Source: Perognathus longimembris pacificus
Lineage: Eukaryota > Chordata > Mammalia > Rodentia > Heteromyidae
Reading direction: 5' to 3'
Assembly: GCF_023159225.1 (NCBI RefSeq)
Contig: NC_063163.1
Span: forward strand, 104,005,885-104,069,884
Length of the DNA: 64,000 nt
The notes under the pieces are model-generated. The model was not told the origin of the DNA, ran no database searches, and saw only the letters and a list, made by a program, of their open reading frames with translations. This document shows, piece by piece, positions 1 to 11,895 of this stretch (the first letter of the stretch is position 1; every line of letters starts with the position of its first letter). The position numbers were made by a program, and so were the translations under genes.

Positions 1-694
1 GGAGGGCTAGGGGAAGCAAGCACCAACAGATGTGGAAGCCTGCCACGCCCACCTCCCTCCTTCCCTTCTCTGCCACTGTGGCCCCATCCTGAGATGTGGG
101 GGCTGGGGGGGACTGACCCAGGTTCTACTCTTGCCCTTGAACTTCCCCATCTTTCCTGGCTCTTTCTGTTCAAAACCCAAGATTCTGATTCCAGCTGTGC
201 TCCTCAAATGCTGGGCAGTGCTGGCACAGCGACTTCCAGTCTCAACACTGCAGTTTCTTCATTGCTGTGACTCCCATGAGAGCTGTCAGGGGATAATAGA
301 GCGGATGTGAAAGGATTGTAAAAGCACCAAAGGATAAGACACTTTGGATCCTAATTCCCAGGGCGGAACTCCTCAGGTTCCTTGAAGGGAGGCACTCCAA
401 GTCCTCCTCAGCATCACTCACTCAAGGTACTATGGTTTGTCTCTGGGCCTAGACATAACACACACATCACTCAACACACTTAAACAAAATGTTCTTCAGT
501 CCAGGACGGACGTGGGGGCTTTGCAGAGTGAGCCATGCTTAGGTGGAAAATGGGTGAGTTTATAGACATTTAGAAACTCTGGGTTGTGGTCTGAGACAGG
601 GCCCTAGAGTCAGAAACTGAGAAGTTTTATTCCTGAAACAGGTCACACACATGTGAAATAATCTAGGTGAATTTTCAAGGAGCCACTGAATATG

Positions 695-697
<3 letters not shown>
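1..697. other. Unique intergenic sequence
   Basis: Moderately GC-rich, non-repetitive sequence. The short open frames on both strands have no recognisable domain and no paired splice sites. I see no gene here. Confidence 0.5.

Positions 698-741
<44 letters not shown>
698..741 (+). repeat. (GA)n dinucleotide microsatellite
   Basis: About 22 uninterrupted GA units. The serine/leucine-rich frames read across it on the minus strand are translations of the repeat, not proteins. Confidence 0.97.
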
Positions 742-743
<2 letters not shown>

Positions 744-3700
744 TAAAGATGAGGAAAAGCAGCAGAGAAGCAAAAATGATGGATAAAGACCAAGGAAGAA
801 AGGAGACCAACACCTTAGGGACCAGGGCATGAATGTGCTTGGATAGAGACAGGGAGAAAGAATAGAAACAAATGAGGAGGAGGAGAAAGAAGGTTCTGGG
901 GGAGCAGTAAGGAGGCCGAGAGGAGCCAAGCCAGGCAGCCGGTGGAACAGGCAGATGGAACAACAGAGACAGAGAACAGAGCCATGGAGTGGGCACACAG
1001 CAAGGCCTGGCAACGGAGCCCGTGGATTTCCATGCAAAGCAGATGCTTTGATGGGAGCAGCAGCTGATGGTCCCTAAGCACGTGTGCATCCTTGTTGACT
1101 CCCAGCCCAGCTCAGCCTCCTCGGCAGCCAGCCTGGAGAAGCAACCCAGGTCCAGAGAGGTTGGATGAGTGGCGGCCCTGCTTCTGCTGGTGGCAGGTCC
1201 GGGGGGGGGGGGGGGAAACAACTCCATTTCTTCTAGGTCATCCTTCTCCAAACTACACCCGCACCTGCCCACCCCATTTTAGTCCCCAGGCCTCGTGAAT
1301 CCCAGGGAAGCCACAAGAGCCATCTCATGCCCAGAAGGAAGCAGGCTGCGTTGGAGGGGTGAGTGTGAGCCATAGCATGGTATGCATGCTGGTGGGAGGA
1401 TTGAGGAAGGGGAGAAATGACTAGGCGGCCAGAGCTAGTGCTAAGAGTTTGGGGCTAGTGGGGTAGGGATGGGGTGCTGGCAGCACTGCTGGTAAAAGTG
1501 AGGGGCAAGGAAGCAAAAGGCTGTTCCCAGATCCTCTTCTGTCTTGGCTATTCCATGGAGAGAGGCTGCAGTCTCTTGTCACTACCCCAGCTGCCTCTTC
1601 TGAACCAAAAGGAGCTGAGTGGACCCTGGGTCCACTGGGCTTTGCCGGCTTCATTCTCTCCAGCTGCACCTACAGGCCACCTCCCTATCACTGCTTCAGA
1701 AAGTAGCATTCTTAGGCTCTGATTGGGGCTGGGGATGGGGACAAGAATTTCCCCCAAAAATTCACTCTAGGAGAAAGGAAGCTCAGAAGGACTGAAGAGA
1801 AGGGGGTAGGGCAACCCTTCTCCAAGTCCAGGGTGACTCCTACCACACAGCCCCATGACCTACCATCCCCAAGTCCCCTGCCCAATAGCATCCTCAGCAT
1901 ATATCCCACATTCTCAGTGACACCCATCTCCCCTGCAGAAGGCCCCTCATGATGCCTGGGGCAGTCCCTCACTGGCCTTACATCTGAGGTCAGAGGTGAC
2001 CCCAGAGTGGATGAGACCCCAATCCCTGAGGAAGAAAGTGGTAGGAGCCAGGAGGAGGAAGGGGCGGGGAATGCAGTATCCAGTACAGGCGCAGTATGAG
2101 TGAAAGACAGGTACTGCAGGAGCCAGATGGGCCAAGAAGAAACAGAAGTTAAGTAGGAAGAGACGGATAAACAGCAGACACCAAGCAACCAGCCAAGCAT
2201 ATGCTTTGCAAGCAGGCAACACAAGCACCCAGTAGGGTTTGGAATGGGGGAGGGGACAGAGACCCACAGGGAGGGGAGCATGGGGTTTGCTGTGGCTGGT
2301 CAGAATTAGTGATCTAATCCTTCACCATGGGACCTCAGAAGGGGGGGAAAGCACGTGCTGGCAAGGAAAAGAGGATTTGGCAGGGTGGGAAGGAGAGTTT
2401 AGGCTGCTTGCCCAAAAGAGGGATCAAGGTGGAAGAAAGAGGACTTGGAAGTCTGAATAGCCAGGTGACATCTCCAAGACCCCAGAGTAGAGGGGTTCCT
2501 GAAGTTGAGCAGCAGACAAGCTCAGGAAGTCCTTGAGCCCGCAGGGCCGGCCTTCCCCGCTAATGAAGCCCATCTAGGCCTCCGTCTGAGTGATGTCATC
2601 CCTTTTGAGCTCCAGGCAGGGGAGGGGTGGAGCCAGACTGCAGCTTTGCAGAGTTTGCAGGCTCCACCCCCAGACCAATCTCTGTTTCCAGGCCCTCTTG
2701 GCCTCTCCTTCATAGCCAGCCCTGCTGGAAGCCAGGTGTTGCTGCAGAACAGGGGGAAAGAAGAAGGTCATCCAGGCTCACCCCTACAGAAAGCAGGACC
2801 TGGGGAGGAGCTGGACCGTGTCCATTCCAATCCAAGCATGTTACCACATTGATTTAAGGAAGCCCTAAGGTTTTAAGGGAAGCCAGTTTCCAGGTACCTC
2901 AGCCTCAGATTCCTTCCCCTATCCCCAGCACGTCCAGAAGTTCTCCTATGTGCTGCCAAGTACCAGGTGTTCCTCTGGAATTTCTTCTCTGAATAATGCT
3001 CTGGGAAGGAGTAACAGGGAGACAAGCAGTGCCCTGGGTCTGTTAGTGCTGAGCAAATGGAATAAAGGCTCTGAGCTCAATCTGAGCTTGTTCTAAGCCC
3101 CACGGCCAGCCAGCACTCCTGCAGAATGGCCCCTTCACCTCTCACATGCTTATACTGGACATAGGCCAGCCCTGTGCCCGCTGTTGGCCTCTTTCCAAAG
3201 CTGGCATTGGCCCCAGCTTTCTGCCTCCTTTCCTTCCTCCCTATCCTGAATGAGCCACTGTGGCTGGGAGCATTCAAATCTCCCAAACTAAGCAAAATGT
3301 TGCCTTCCTATGAGCATCTTAGAGGTCAAGGTGCTATAGGGATTGCCTCCATGAGCCCCAGACCTGCCTGGGATAGCACAGGTGCAAGAACCAGCCACAG
3401 CCTGATCTGTGAAACACTACACCACAGGGCCTCTTGTCTGGACTCAGCTGGACTCTTGGCACAGCCCCAATGCCAGGAGCAGAGAGGAGCTTTCCCAGGT
3501 GCAAGCCCTCAGCAGCCTGGGAGCCAAACCCATGTGTACCCACGTGCCCAGGGCAGATGCTCGGCTCAATGCCCAGCACTCTTAGCCCTTACGAAGATGC
3601 TGGCTCTGTAGCTATGATATGTCTGAGGCAGACAAAAGTTGAGGAGGGTGATACTGGCAGAAGAAAGGACAGATTGGCATTGAGATGTCTACGTTGATTC

Positions 3701-4410
3701 TTTGAGCCCTAGACCAGGCGCCTCTTGGCAAGTACAGTACTCGGATCAACTCATACCAGGAAAATGCTTCCCCCTAAGATTGCTAGCTCATGAACTTTGT
3801 ATGTGTAATAAGTTGCATGATAGGTATATTATATTTTTCAGGCTGTTTTTTTGTATATCCGATTCAATCCAATAACACTGCCCAGAGATAAAGCAGATAC
3901 TACATATTTGGGTGGGGAAACTGAGGTAGGACCTGAGTAACTATGAAAAGCAGCACAAGGCATGTGAAAGTATACAAAAATACATGAGCAAACTAGATAT
4001 ATCTAGGACTACAATTCTTTCTTGAGTCCCACTGCTTCCAAGAAATGCAGCTGCCAAGTGACCAGGAGGCAGAAGTTTCCACTAACTTCAGTTTAAGAAG
4101 GAAGAAAAGGAGAATGGGGCAATTGTGTGAGGAAGTGGGCTGTTACCTGGCCTACAGAGTGGGAGGTAGGCAGTGAGGAATGGGGGTCTGGCCTTCTGTG
4201 GGCGTGGCCTGTATGGCAGATAAGGTAAGAAAGGGGCAGAGTTCAAGGGAGGGAAGTATCAGTCTATGAAGACTTGTGAAGGCTATTCTTTCCATGTGCC
4301 CAGTACGTGCATGTAGAATGTGCATTTGTATGTTTATACATTATGTGTATTATAAAGAGATTATTAGGAAGTAATTCATGCACAAGTCTGAGATTACTAT
4401 GATATTAACC
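742..4410. other. Unique intergenic sequence, GC-rich in its first 3 kb
   Basis: No recognisable exon or repeat family. Minor items are a run of about 14 G at 1200-1214, a CRE-like TGATGTCA near 2591, a CCAAT box near 2675, and an AATAAA at 3061 followed by a T/G-rich stretch that could be a polyadenylation site of an unknown transcript. The first 3.7 kb are more GC-rich than what follows and could hide lncRNA exons or regulatory DNA, but the sequence alone does not show it. Confidence 0.45.
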
Positions 4411-4612
4411 AATAGGGCACCATGACTCATGCCTATAATCCTAGCTACTCAGAAGGCTGAGATCTGAGGATCACAATTTGAAACCAGCCCTGGTAGGCTT
4501 CTTGGAGAAGGAGTTTCTTGGAGACTCTTATCTCAAATTAACCAGCCAAAAGCTCGAAGTGGAGCTGTGGTTCAAATGGTAGAGCACTAGCTTTGAGCAA
4601 AGAAGCCAAGTA
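4411..4612 (+). mobile_element. 7SL-left/Geo-right dimeric SINE, unit 1 of 3
   Basis: The left half reads like Alu/B1 (CATGACTCATGCCTATAATC, then AGGCTGAGATCTGAGGATCA). The right half is the Geo-type monomer (GAGCTGTGGTTCAAATGGTAGAGC). It is the first of three head-to-tail copies. Confidence 0.85.
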
Positions 4613-4786
4613 AAACCAGGCACCTGTAATCCTAGCTACTTAGGAGGCAGAGATCTGAAGATCAGAGTTCAAAGCCAGAATAGGCAAATACATCCTAGAG
4701 ACTCTTCCAACCAGTGAAAAACTGGAAGTGGATGTATGGCTCAAGTGATGTGATAGAGCACCAGTGTTTAGCAAAAAAGCCAAGCT
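4613..4786 (+). mobile_element. 7SL-left/Geo-right dimeric SINE, unit 2 of 3
   Basis: Same structure and orientation as the preceding unit, starting at CCAGGCACCTGTAATCCTAG. The right half is decayed (TGTATGGCTCAAGTGATG). It abuts its neighbours with only a few bases between. Confidence 0.82.
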
Positions 4787-4968
4787 AAGTCAGGTACCAG
4801 TAGCTCATGTGTATAATCCTATCTAGTCAGGAGGCTGAGATAGGAAGATCAGGTTTCAAATTAGTCCCAGACAGATAACCCTTAGAGATTCTTATCTTTA
4901 AGTAACCAGCAAAAAGGCAGAAATGGAGGTAAGGCTCAATTGGAAGGGTACTAGCTGCCAGTGAATAT
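4787..4968 (+). mobile_element. 7SL-left/Geo-right dimeric SINE, unit 3 of 3
   Basis: Third direct copy (CAGGTACCAGTAGCTCATGT onward), with the right half truncated. It is followed by a short CG/CA-rich alternating stretch at 4973-4991, probably derived from the SINE tail. Confidence 0.82.
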
Positions 4969-7464
4969 GTGTCCGCGCGCGCATGCACACACTGTGCTTT
5001 AAGGAAAGAGAAGATAAGGCTGTATTTGTGTGGAGTTTGTGTGGATGGATGACTGTGAGAGAAAAAAAAAATTTACAGACAGGTTCAACAACGTGAACAT
5101 GAACTTGTGGGTTTGAGTGTACAATGGTAGTGCCTGCTGTAGGTGAACATTTCCTAAGGACTCCCCCCTAAGACTCTCAAACCAGAGCTCTCTGTCCTAT
5201 ATGCAGAAAGCTCCTTAGAAGGATTGAGGATAAGTTTAGACCAGGCAGCTCTGGCAGAGCCTATGCTACTGGCAGCACCTCCTTCACTCCCCTCCCAGTT
5301 CTGCAGGGGACAGGAGAAACCTCAGTCCTGGGCAGATCAATTATGGCTAATAACATTTAAATTCTGGCTTGGAGGTGTTGAGAAGATCCCGAGAAAGAGG
5401 AAGGAAAAGATGGCATGGATTGCAAAAGGAAGGATTTGGAGTTAGCAGATCTATGTTTGGAACCTGGATTGTCCAGTTCCCCTTCCCTTAGTGCCTGAGA
5501 CCTGATCCTGAACATAAAAACCAAGTCTACCCCATTCCTGTTAAAGCCAGGGCTGCCCCCAAAGGCTTAGGCTCTGAGGCTGATAGGAAAGAAACACCCT
5601 ATCCATGGTCCTGAGCAGCCCATAAGAAAGCAACCCACTGATCAATGAGCAGACAAGCCACTACTCTTTACCCCTCTTTATCTCCCAGGAGGTGCCCCAG
5701 CCAAGGACCCAATGAGGCAGCTCTCCTCTAGGAAGTGTGACACTGGCTGCCTATTCCCAGATGTGTGCCATGACTCACAGGGACTCAGAGAGCCTTCCTG
5801 TGCCCACACACTTGGCCAGCTGCCTGGGGAGGCCATCCACAGTCACCACAGAATAACACCATCTCTCCTCCATCTCCGGGTGTTCGGGCTGTGCTGAGCC
5901 TTCCCTCACAGAAACAGAGATTTATAAGGCTGTAACCTCTGCCAGAGCAAAGGCAGTGTCAGCTTTAATCATAGAATGGGGTGCTAAATTCTAAAGCCCA
6001 GTAGCTTTCTCTGCAGTGTTGGCCCCAGCAGTCAGCCTCAGCCGCAGAAAGAAAGAGGAAGGAGGAGGGTGGAGGGAGGGGTGGGGGAGGGGGGCTGGAG
6101 TGCAGGCTATGTCACCACTGAAGGCAAGCTGGGAGTTTTCCTTTCCAAGACTCAGGTTCCCCGCCCCTCCCCAGAGTGCTGCTTTACCTTGAGGCTGGGC
6201 TCTCTTTCTCTCCCTTCACCTTCAGTAGAGGACACACCTGTATGGTGACTTGACAGTGACTCACTGGGAGGGACTTCAGGTCTACTTCAGTGTCCCCCCC
6301 TCCCCCTCCTCATTTTACAAACAAAAAGGACTGGGATACACCCCACCCCAAAGAAAAGGACTTGAGCCAGGTCGTAGAGCTCAATGGGGGGGGGGGGCAC
6401 ATATTTTTAGGATTTTTGCAAGCTTCTTTTCTTCACACCTGGTAGAACTTAGAAAATTTTCAGAAGGCTTAAGAGTGGCTGGCTTCCCCTAATCTGCACT
6501 GAAGAATGCTGTGATTAAAATTCAGCTGCAAAGCTCTTGCTGCTAAAGGCAGCCCGTGCTACATCCACCACTGCAGACCCAGCAGCTGCTCCCACTCTGC
6601 AATAAGGAATGGAAACCCAATGTCTGCATGTGGGCTTTGTGAAACTCATAGCCCTTCAATTTGGAGGCAAATTTTGGAGTGTATGTAGCCTGGACATTTT
6701 TTCTGAAGAAGGGTTCACAGCTTTAATTGATTTGCAAAGAGATGCCCCTATGTAGACAAGGTTGAGAATGATCTCTCAAAGCATCAGAATTCAGACTTTG
6801 GAGAAATACAATCTCAATAATCAGTTGCTAGGCATCTTAGCAGCATTCAGGGACCTTAAAAGGTTGGGCTATTGTTTCCTAGATTTGTGAGGATATATTT
6901 TTGCAATATGGAAGAATGTCCATGTTCTAGATTGCAAGTTCCTCAAGGGTAATATTATTCCCTTATTAGTTCTGGTGCCTAAAGTATCTCAGAGCTACAA
7001 TAGTGCATAGTTATAATCAGGTACAAATACATGACCAGTATATTCATCTGCATAGTGTATGGCTACTCCTTCTTAGTCTCTAACCATTATAAGAATTAGA
7101 GGACTCTTGAGGTAAAAATGGAAACAGTTATTTGGTAATTCAACGCTATGCTTCATGACCTCTTCCCACTTATGTTAAAGACCAGCCACCTTGGAGAAAT
7201 CAAAGCACCCAACCCAGAGTGTAACCTTCAGCTGCAGTCCATGCTCTCTGTACCCCCATGGCTGTCCAGGCACCTTGGAAACTAGCTGCTGTAGAGCTAG
7301 AGAGCAGATGGACTCGTGGGAGCTGATGTCAATGTGCTCAGTTTAACATGGGATCTGAGTGCCCCAAAACAGAAGAGGACTGCGAAGGTCACTGTCTCTG
7401 TGCCTGTCTCCGTGCCCACAACCTGTGAGTCTGAGTTCTCAGGTGTTAAAAAAAGGGGGGAGAG
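4969..7464. other. Unique intergenic sequence
   Basis: No exon or repeat family recognised. It contains a G-rich strand with quadruplex potential (6067-6094), a G run near 6387-6396, and pyrimidine-rich stretches around 6210. Open frames are short and show no domain. Confidence 0.45.
6067..6094 (+). other. G-quadruplex-capable G tract
   Basis: Five runs of three or more G (67-69, 74-76, 78-81, 83-87, 89-94) are separated by 1-4 bases, which satisfies the usual G3+N1-7 pattern. It lies at the end of a purine-rich stretch beginning near 6046. Confidence 0.6.
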
Positions 7465-7680
7465 GGGGCTGGGAATATGGCCTAGTGGTAGAGCGCTTGC
7501 CTCGCATACATGAAACCCTGGGTTCAATTCCCCAGCACCACATATATAGAAAACGGCCAGAAGTGGCACTGTGGCTTAAGTGGCTTAAGTGGCAGAGGGC
7601 TAGCCTTGAGCAAAAAAAAGAAGCCAAGGACAGTGGTTAGGGCCTGAATCCAAGGCCCAGGACTGGCAAAAAAAAAAAAA
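7465..7680 (+). mobile_element. IDL-Geo dimeric SINE
   Basis: The left monomer is ID-like, with a tRNA A box (GGCCTAGTGGTAGAGCGC) and B box (GGGTTCAATTCC). It ends in CAGCACCACATA. The right monomer runs from GGCCAGAAGTGGC to CCCAGGACTGGC and has an internal 10-bp duplication of GGCTTAAGTG. The tail is a run of 13 A. Confidence 0.93.
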
Positions 7681-7693
7681 GAGAGAGCTCTAG

Positions 7694-7877
7694 AACTGGG
7701 AATGTGGCTTAGTGGTAGAGTGCTTGCCTAGCATGCATGAAACCCTGGGTTCGATTCCTCAATACCACATAAACAGAAAAAGCTGGAAGTGGCCCTGTGC
7801 TCAAGTGGTAGAGTGCTAGCCTTGAGTAAAAGAAGCTCAGGGACAGTGCTCAGCCTGAGTTCAAACCACAGGATCGG
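7694..7877 (+). mobile_element. IDL-Geo dimeric SINE
   Basis: Second direct copy, 14 bases after the previous one. The left monomer has GTGGCTTAGTGGTAGAGTGC and GGGTTCGATTCC. The right monomer ends in ACCACAGGATCGG, and its A-rich tail passes directly into the GAAA/GGAA microsatellite. Confidence 0.92.
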
Positions 7878-8031
7878 AAAGAAAGAAAAAAGAAAGAAGG
7901 AAGGAAGGAAGGAAGGAAGGAAGGAAGGAAGGAAGGAAGGAAGGAAGGAAGGAAGGAAGGAAGGAAGGGAAAGGACAGGAAGGAAGGAAGGAAGGAAGGA
8001 AGGAAGGAAGGAAGGAAGGAAAGAAGGATAA
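7878..8031 (+). repeat. (GAAA)n/(GGAA)n microsatellite seeded by a SINE tail
   Basis: Begins as GAAA in the A-rich tail of the IDL-Geo copy and becomes a long GGAA array with one interruption near 7968-7977. All-purine + strand. Repetitive Glu-Gly-Arg-Lys frames here are artefacts. Confidence 0.96.
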
Positions 8032-8327
8032 AAGGGGGGGAGGCTCTAAACCTGACCAGGATCAGGTTGGGCTTGGGTACAGTTTCTTCTGCTTCTCTAT
8101 TGATCATGTTTACTCTTCCTCTGTACCGGGGCTGCTAAACCCACTGAGGATTAAGAAATGGAAGGCAGAGGCCAGACAGAAACATAGGGATAGAAACAGC
8201 TCCTTTCTGAGGAGGAGGAGAAGAAGCAGGGTTCTCCAGGATGGCTGGCCAGCCCTCCTTCCCTCCTCAGCCTCGCCCACAGTAGCTAGAACCTCCTGTG
8301 GAGAGATGAGCTCAGAGAGGCGGTGGA

Positions 8328-8359
8328 CAGCTGCTGCCTCTGTCTGGGGCTAAAAATAG
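8328..8359 (+). promoter_or_regulatory. E-box plus MEF2-type site, candidate enhancer
   Basis: A CAGCTG E-box (8328-8333) lies 16 bases before CTAAAAATAG (8350-8359), an exact match to the MEF2 consensus CTAWWWWTAG. The surrounding 8200-8500 block is GC-rich unique sequence. The arrangement resembles muscle or neuronal enhancers, but this is motif evidence only. Confidence 0.25.
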
Positions 8360-8649
8360 CTGCCTCTCTGCCCATGTCCAGCTCTGGCTGGGTGAGAGCC
8401 CTGGAGAGAATTCGCAGGCTGAGGGGACAGAGGATGTGCCCCAAGATGAGTGGCTCCCAATGGACAAAGACCCGATGAGCCCAGAGCAGGAAAGGTAAAG
8501 CCTCAGAGCCTGCAGTTTAGCTGCTTTATCAGAGGGACTCCCTTAGGAAGGAGATAGGGGGTTTCTCGTCCCTGAATTTCTGAAGGGAAAAGAAGGCATG
8601 GAAAGTCTGGGTAGGTAACCCAAGCTGTGAACTATTATCCAATATTGAT

Positions 8650-8815
8650 GATATGTTCATTGTACCAGGCACTCTTTAAAGATATAAAAAGATAGTGTGA
8701 TGTCAATAATGGTATTGGTATTCTCTCTGACAGCTGAAGAAAGACAGCCCAGAGATATATTCACTCACCAAACACATAGAGCCAGACACCAGTGTCTGGA
8801 CTCCACTCCCATAGC
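8650..8815 (+). mobile_element. MIR-like ancient SINE fragment
   Basis: Degenerate match in order to MIR landmarks: TACCAGGCACTCTTTAAAG, then a CTGAAGAAAGACAGCCCAGAG segment, then AGCCAGACACCAGTGTCTGGACTCC. Strongly diverged, as expected of a pre-eutherian element. Confidence 0.55.
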
Positions 8816-11754
8816 CTGAATCACAGCTGTACCTCTAGCTGCAGCTATACTCACAGCTAGGATCCTATTCCAGACAGAGCACAAAAGCTGCTGAGAAGGA
8901 TAAGGAAGTCCCAGAATTACTATTCCCAGGGCCAGCATAAAGTAAGCTGAACCTTAAGGACCTGCCTACTGGAAGAGTCCATCAATGCTGGACACATGTT
9001 TGTAGGCTTGGGGATCCTAGCCACTCACTTGGAATTGCTTCTAATTGTTAGGCAACTCCTCTACAGCTCCCCTTACATGCCTGCACTTCCCCATCTTCTG
9101 ACAAGCTGCATGGATATGATATTTAGAAATCTCCTCTCTGATGGAGAGGCCTCAATGACACACAGAAGAAGGTTGTCATAGCTAGTCCAGGTTCTTGGAA
9201 AGAATCCATGATAGTATAAAAGTATGGGGGTGGGGGGACAGCTAAGGGCCTCTGGAGCCAAAGTTATTCAAACACTTAGAGTACAGCAGACTGAATGAAG
9301 GTGGGAAGGATAGAGGAAAGGGAAAGAGGTAGGAGAGGGGATTGGGGGCAGAGAAGAGGAGAGATGAAGAGGAAGAAAGAGAGAGAGAGAGAACATTCTC
9401 AAAGACAAATGCCAACCTGGCCTTTCTCTCAGCTAACAGAGCCTCAGAGGGCAAGGCTGGTTCCTGCTGAGCTGAAATAGAGACAAAGCACATAGAACAG
9501 GGAATGGAGCTTTATGTAAGAAAGGCAGTGGGAAAGGAAAAAAAAAAAAGCAATGGTAGCTTCAGTATCAGAAGATGCTAATATATACTCCTTTAGTCTG
9601 GTCTCCTCTCTGGATACCTCTGTTGAGCTCACCTTCTTTAAGGCCAAAGCACATACCATCCTCCCACAGAGCTGCTAATGCAATTAATAAAATACATTCA
9701 TAAATCTTTCATGGCATCCGGAGCTGTCTCCTCTCCCTTCCCCCAGTGCAGGCTAGCTCCAGCGATGCTGCAAGGGGCTGTCTGGCCTCTCTGGTTCTCC
9801 AGGCATCCAGAAGAAAGCAACAAACACACCCTTAGTAGGACAGCAAGACTAACCCCTGTCTGCGGAGTCCTTTCTCCAGTAGAGAGGAGGAACAGGAAAT
9901 GCTGAGAAAGCAGAAAAAGCTAGAAGAGGGTGTGATGAGCTTGCACATGAAGGTAGGAGGCTGCCCAGTGGTTCTTGCCTTCTGAGCTCAGAGATTACAT
10001 TCAGAAGGAAGCCCACAGAATCACCTTTGGGAAGTTAATTTTTCCCCAAAGAGCACAGAGCACAAGTGTGTAGGAGCTGAAGGGCACCTGTGCAGCAATG
10101 AGAGCGTGATTTGGTGGTGGGCTGGTGTTTGTGTTTATGTGTGTGCATGTGTTCTGTCTGGAAAACTGGTGACTCACAAAACAGGGAGCTTTCTGATCTG
10201 AAGAGCTTATATTCAGCTATTTTTGTCTCCTCTTGTCTCTTGGCCCCTTTTCCCTTGTCTTTCTCAACTATAAAGAGATTTGGGGGCTGTGAATGCTGTG
10301 TGTGCTAATTCAAAGCTTGGGCTAAAAGCAGGTACCCCCTTGCGGAGCAAAGATGAATGTGCATATAGGGACTATGGGTGACTAGAGGAGACATTTACAC
10401 AGACATGAGACCCAACATCATATTCTGCATGTATGTTCCCATGCATGTACAGATCGCCTCCTAAACCTCTAAATTGGTTTAGAGCCATACAGTATGTATA
10501 CATCATATCTACAACTCCCACCCCTGTCATCTCCATGCAATCCTGGTGGGTGTGGACCCCATTTCCACCCACACCCCACTCCCACAAACACTGCTACAGG
10601 CACAGTCAGAGCCCCTTGATTTGAGAGGAACCCTGCCCTTGTCTACCCAGCCACCTTCTTCTTTCCCCCCAAACACACCACCTTGTCAGGTTAGCTTTTA
10701 TCTGTTGGTGGTCAGTAAAAGAAATTCTAGCTACTGAGCTGGGCTTCTCCTGTGACTCATCCCCCCTTCTCCTCCAAACCATCAGTCATTCAGCTACAAG
10801 AATCTGAAATTGCTTGGAGAGGCAGGACAGAAGCTAAAAGCTGTCATCTTTCTGAAAGCACCATTCCTCTCTCCTGGAAAGAGGAAGAAGGGATAGCAAG
10901 TTCTGATGGCTGCCTGCTTGGAGCACCAATATGGTTCCAAGTGATGGTGTTTCAATCTGGGAAAAGACTGATAGGAGCTGCATTCTGCAGAGTTCTGGAA
11001 TGCCTGGGGTTAACCTTGACCTTGACTATTGTCATGACCATGTATATATCCCTGTATCACAGCCTAAATATGCACATAGCCTACCATCAACATTCTCAGT
11101 ACCACTGCTCTTGTGAGGAACTCTTATGCCTTTCCTCAGAGGCCAGTATTACAGTTACCAAAGCAAGCCCCAACTTCATTAGTTCCCAGAACCTATAGTT
11201 TATGCATAACTCAAAGACTTCATCAAAGGAAGCCAAAAATCCAAAAATCCAACTATATAATCTTCATCCTCCATTGAGAGGGCCATACTAGCCCAGAAGA
11301 GGGGCTCTGGTGGCTATGTTATCGTCCATTGAGCACTGATAAACTCCTAGGGGGAGCCAGCCATCAAGTCACCCACTCACTTCACTCTACTCCACAACCA
11401 TTTCGGGATTGAGAGCTTTGTGTGAGGCATTTGGAGTGACTACTTCACAGGAAGGCATGACAGATTTCTTGTTCCAGCTGCATTGGCAAGGAAGAAGGTG
11501 CATGCGTGATTGGCCATGATAGAATGGGTCCCCTGGCTGTGTGTACAGGTGCTCAAATAGGAATGATGATCTCTTCCTAATGGAGCCTAAGGGGCTTCAC
11601 AGAGAACAAGGCAGAGGTTTGCGTGGGACATGAGTAATGAATCAATGTGCCAGGCCTAGAGGGAACTTCTCCAGTGGGGAAACTGGGTCCTCTGTAAGCA
11701 TGATGCTAGGTGATGTTGACAGAGAAGAGGAGGAGAGATCAGATCTGACCAGTA

Positions 11755-11895
11755 GACAGACCTCAGCTCCAGTCCTAGCTTGACTCATCTCTAGTTTTGT
11801 GGCTGTCATCTGAAAAAGTTAATTCTCTGCTTCTCTTCTTACATCATATGGAAAGAAAACATCTTTGCCTTCTTTGAAAGGTCTGGATTTCTTCT
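11755..11895 (-). mobile_element. MIR-like ancient SINE fragment
   Basis: The + strand has the order seen in reversed MIR: CCTCAGCTCCAGTCCTAGCTTGACTC, a TTTTGTGGCTGTCA piece, TTAATTCTCTGCTTCTC, and a weak TCATATGG end. Diverged, so moderate confidence. Confidence 0.45.

Noticed and set aside
643..1272. A 209-residue minus-strand frame
   Set aside because: Reads through a (GA)n repeat and has no recognisable domain, splice sites or homologue.
3061..3066. AATAAA with a downstream T/G-rich stretch as the 3' end of a gene
   Set aside because: No exon or recognisable 3' UTR could be tied to it; AATAAA occurs by chance about this often.
4411..4968. Regular direct repeats resembling a CRISPR-like array
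   Set aside because: Units are about 180 bases, match a dispersed SINE family, and the genome is mammalian.
11017..11025. TGACCTTGA, a perfect ERR/SF-1 half-site
   Set aside because: A single 9-base motif in unique sequence without supporting neighbours.
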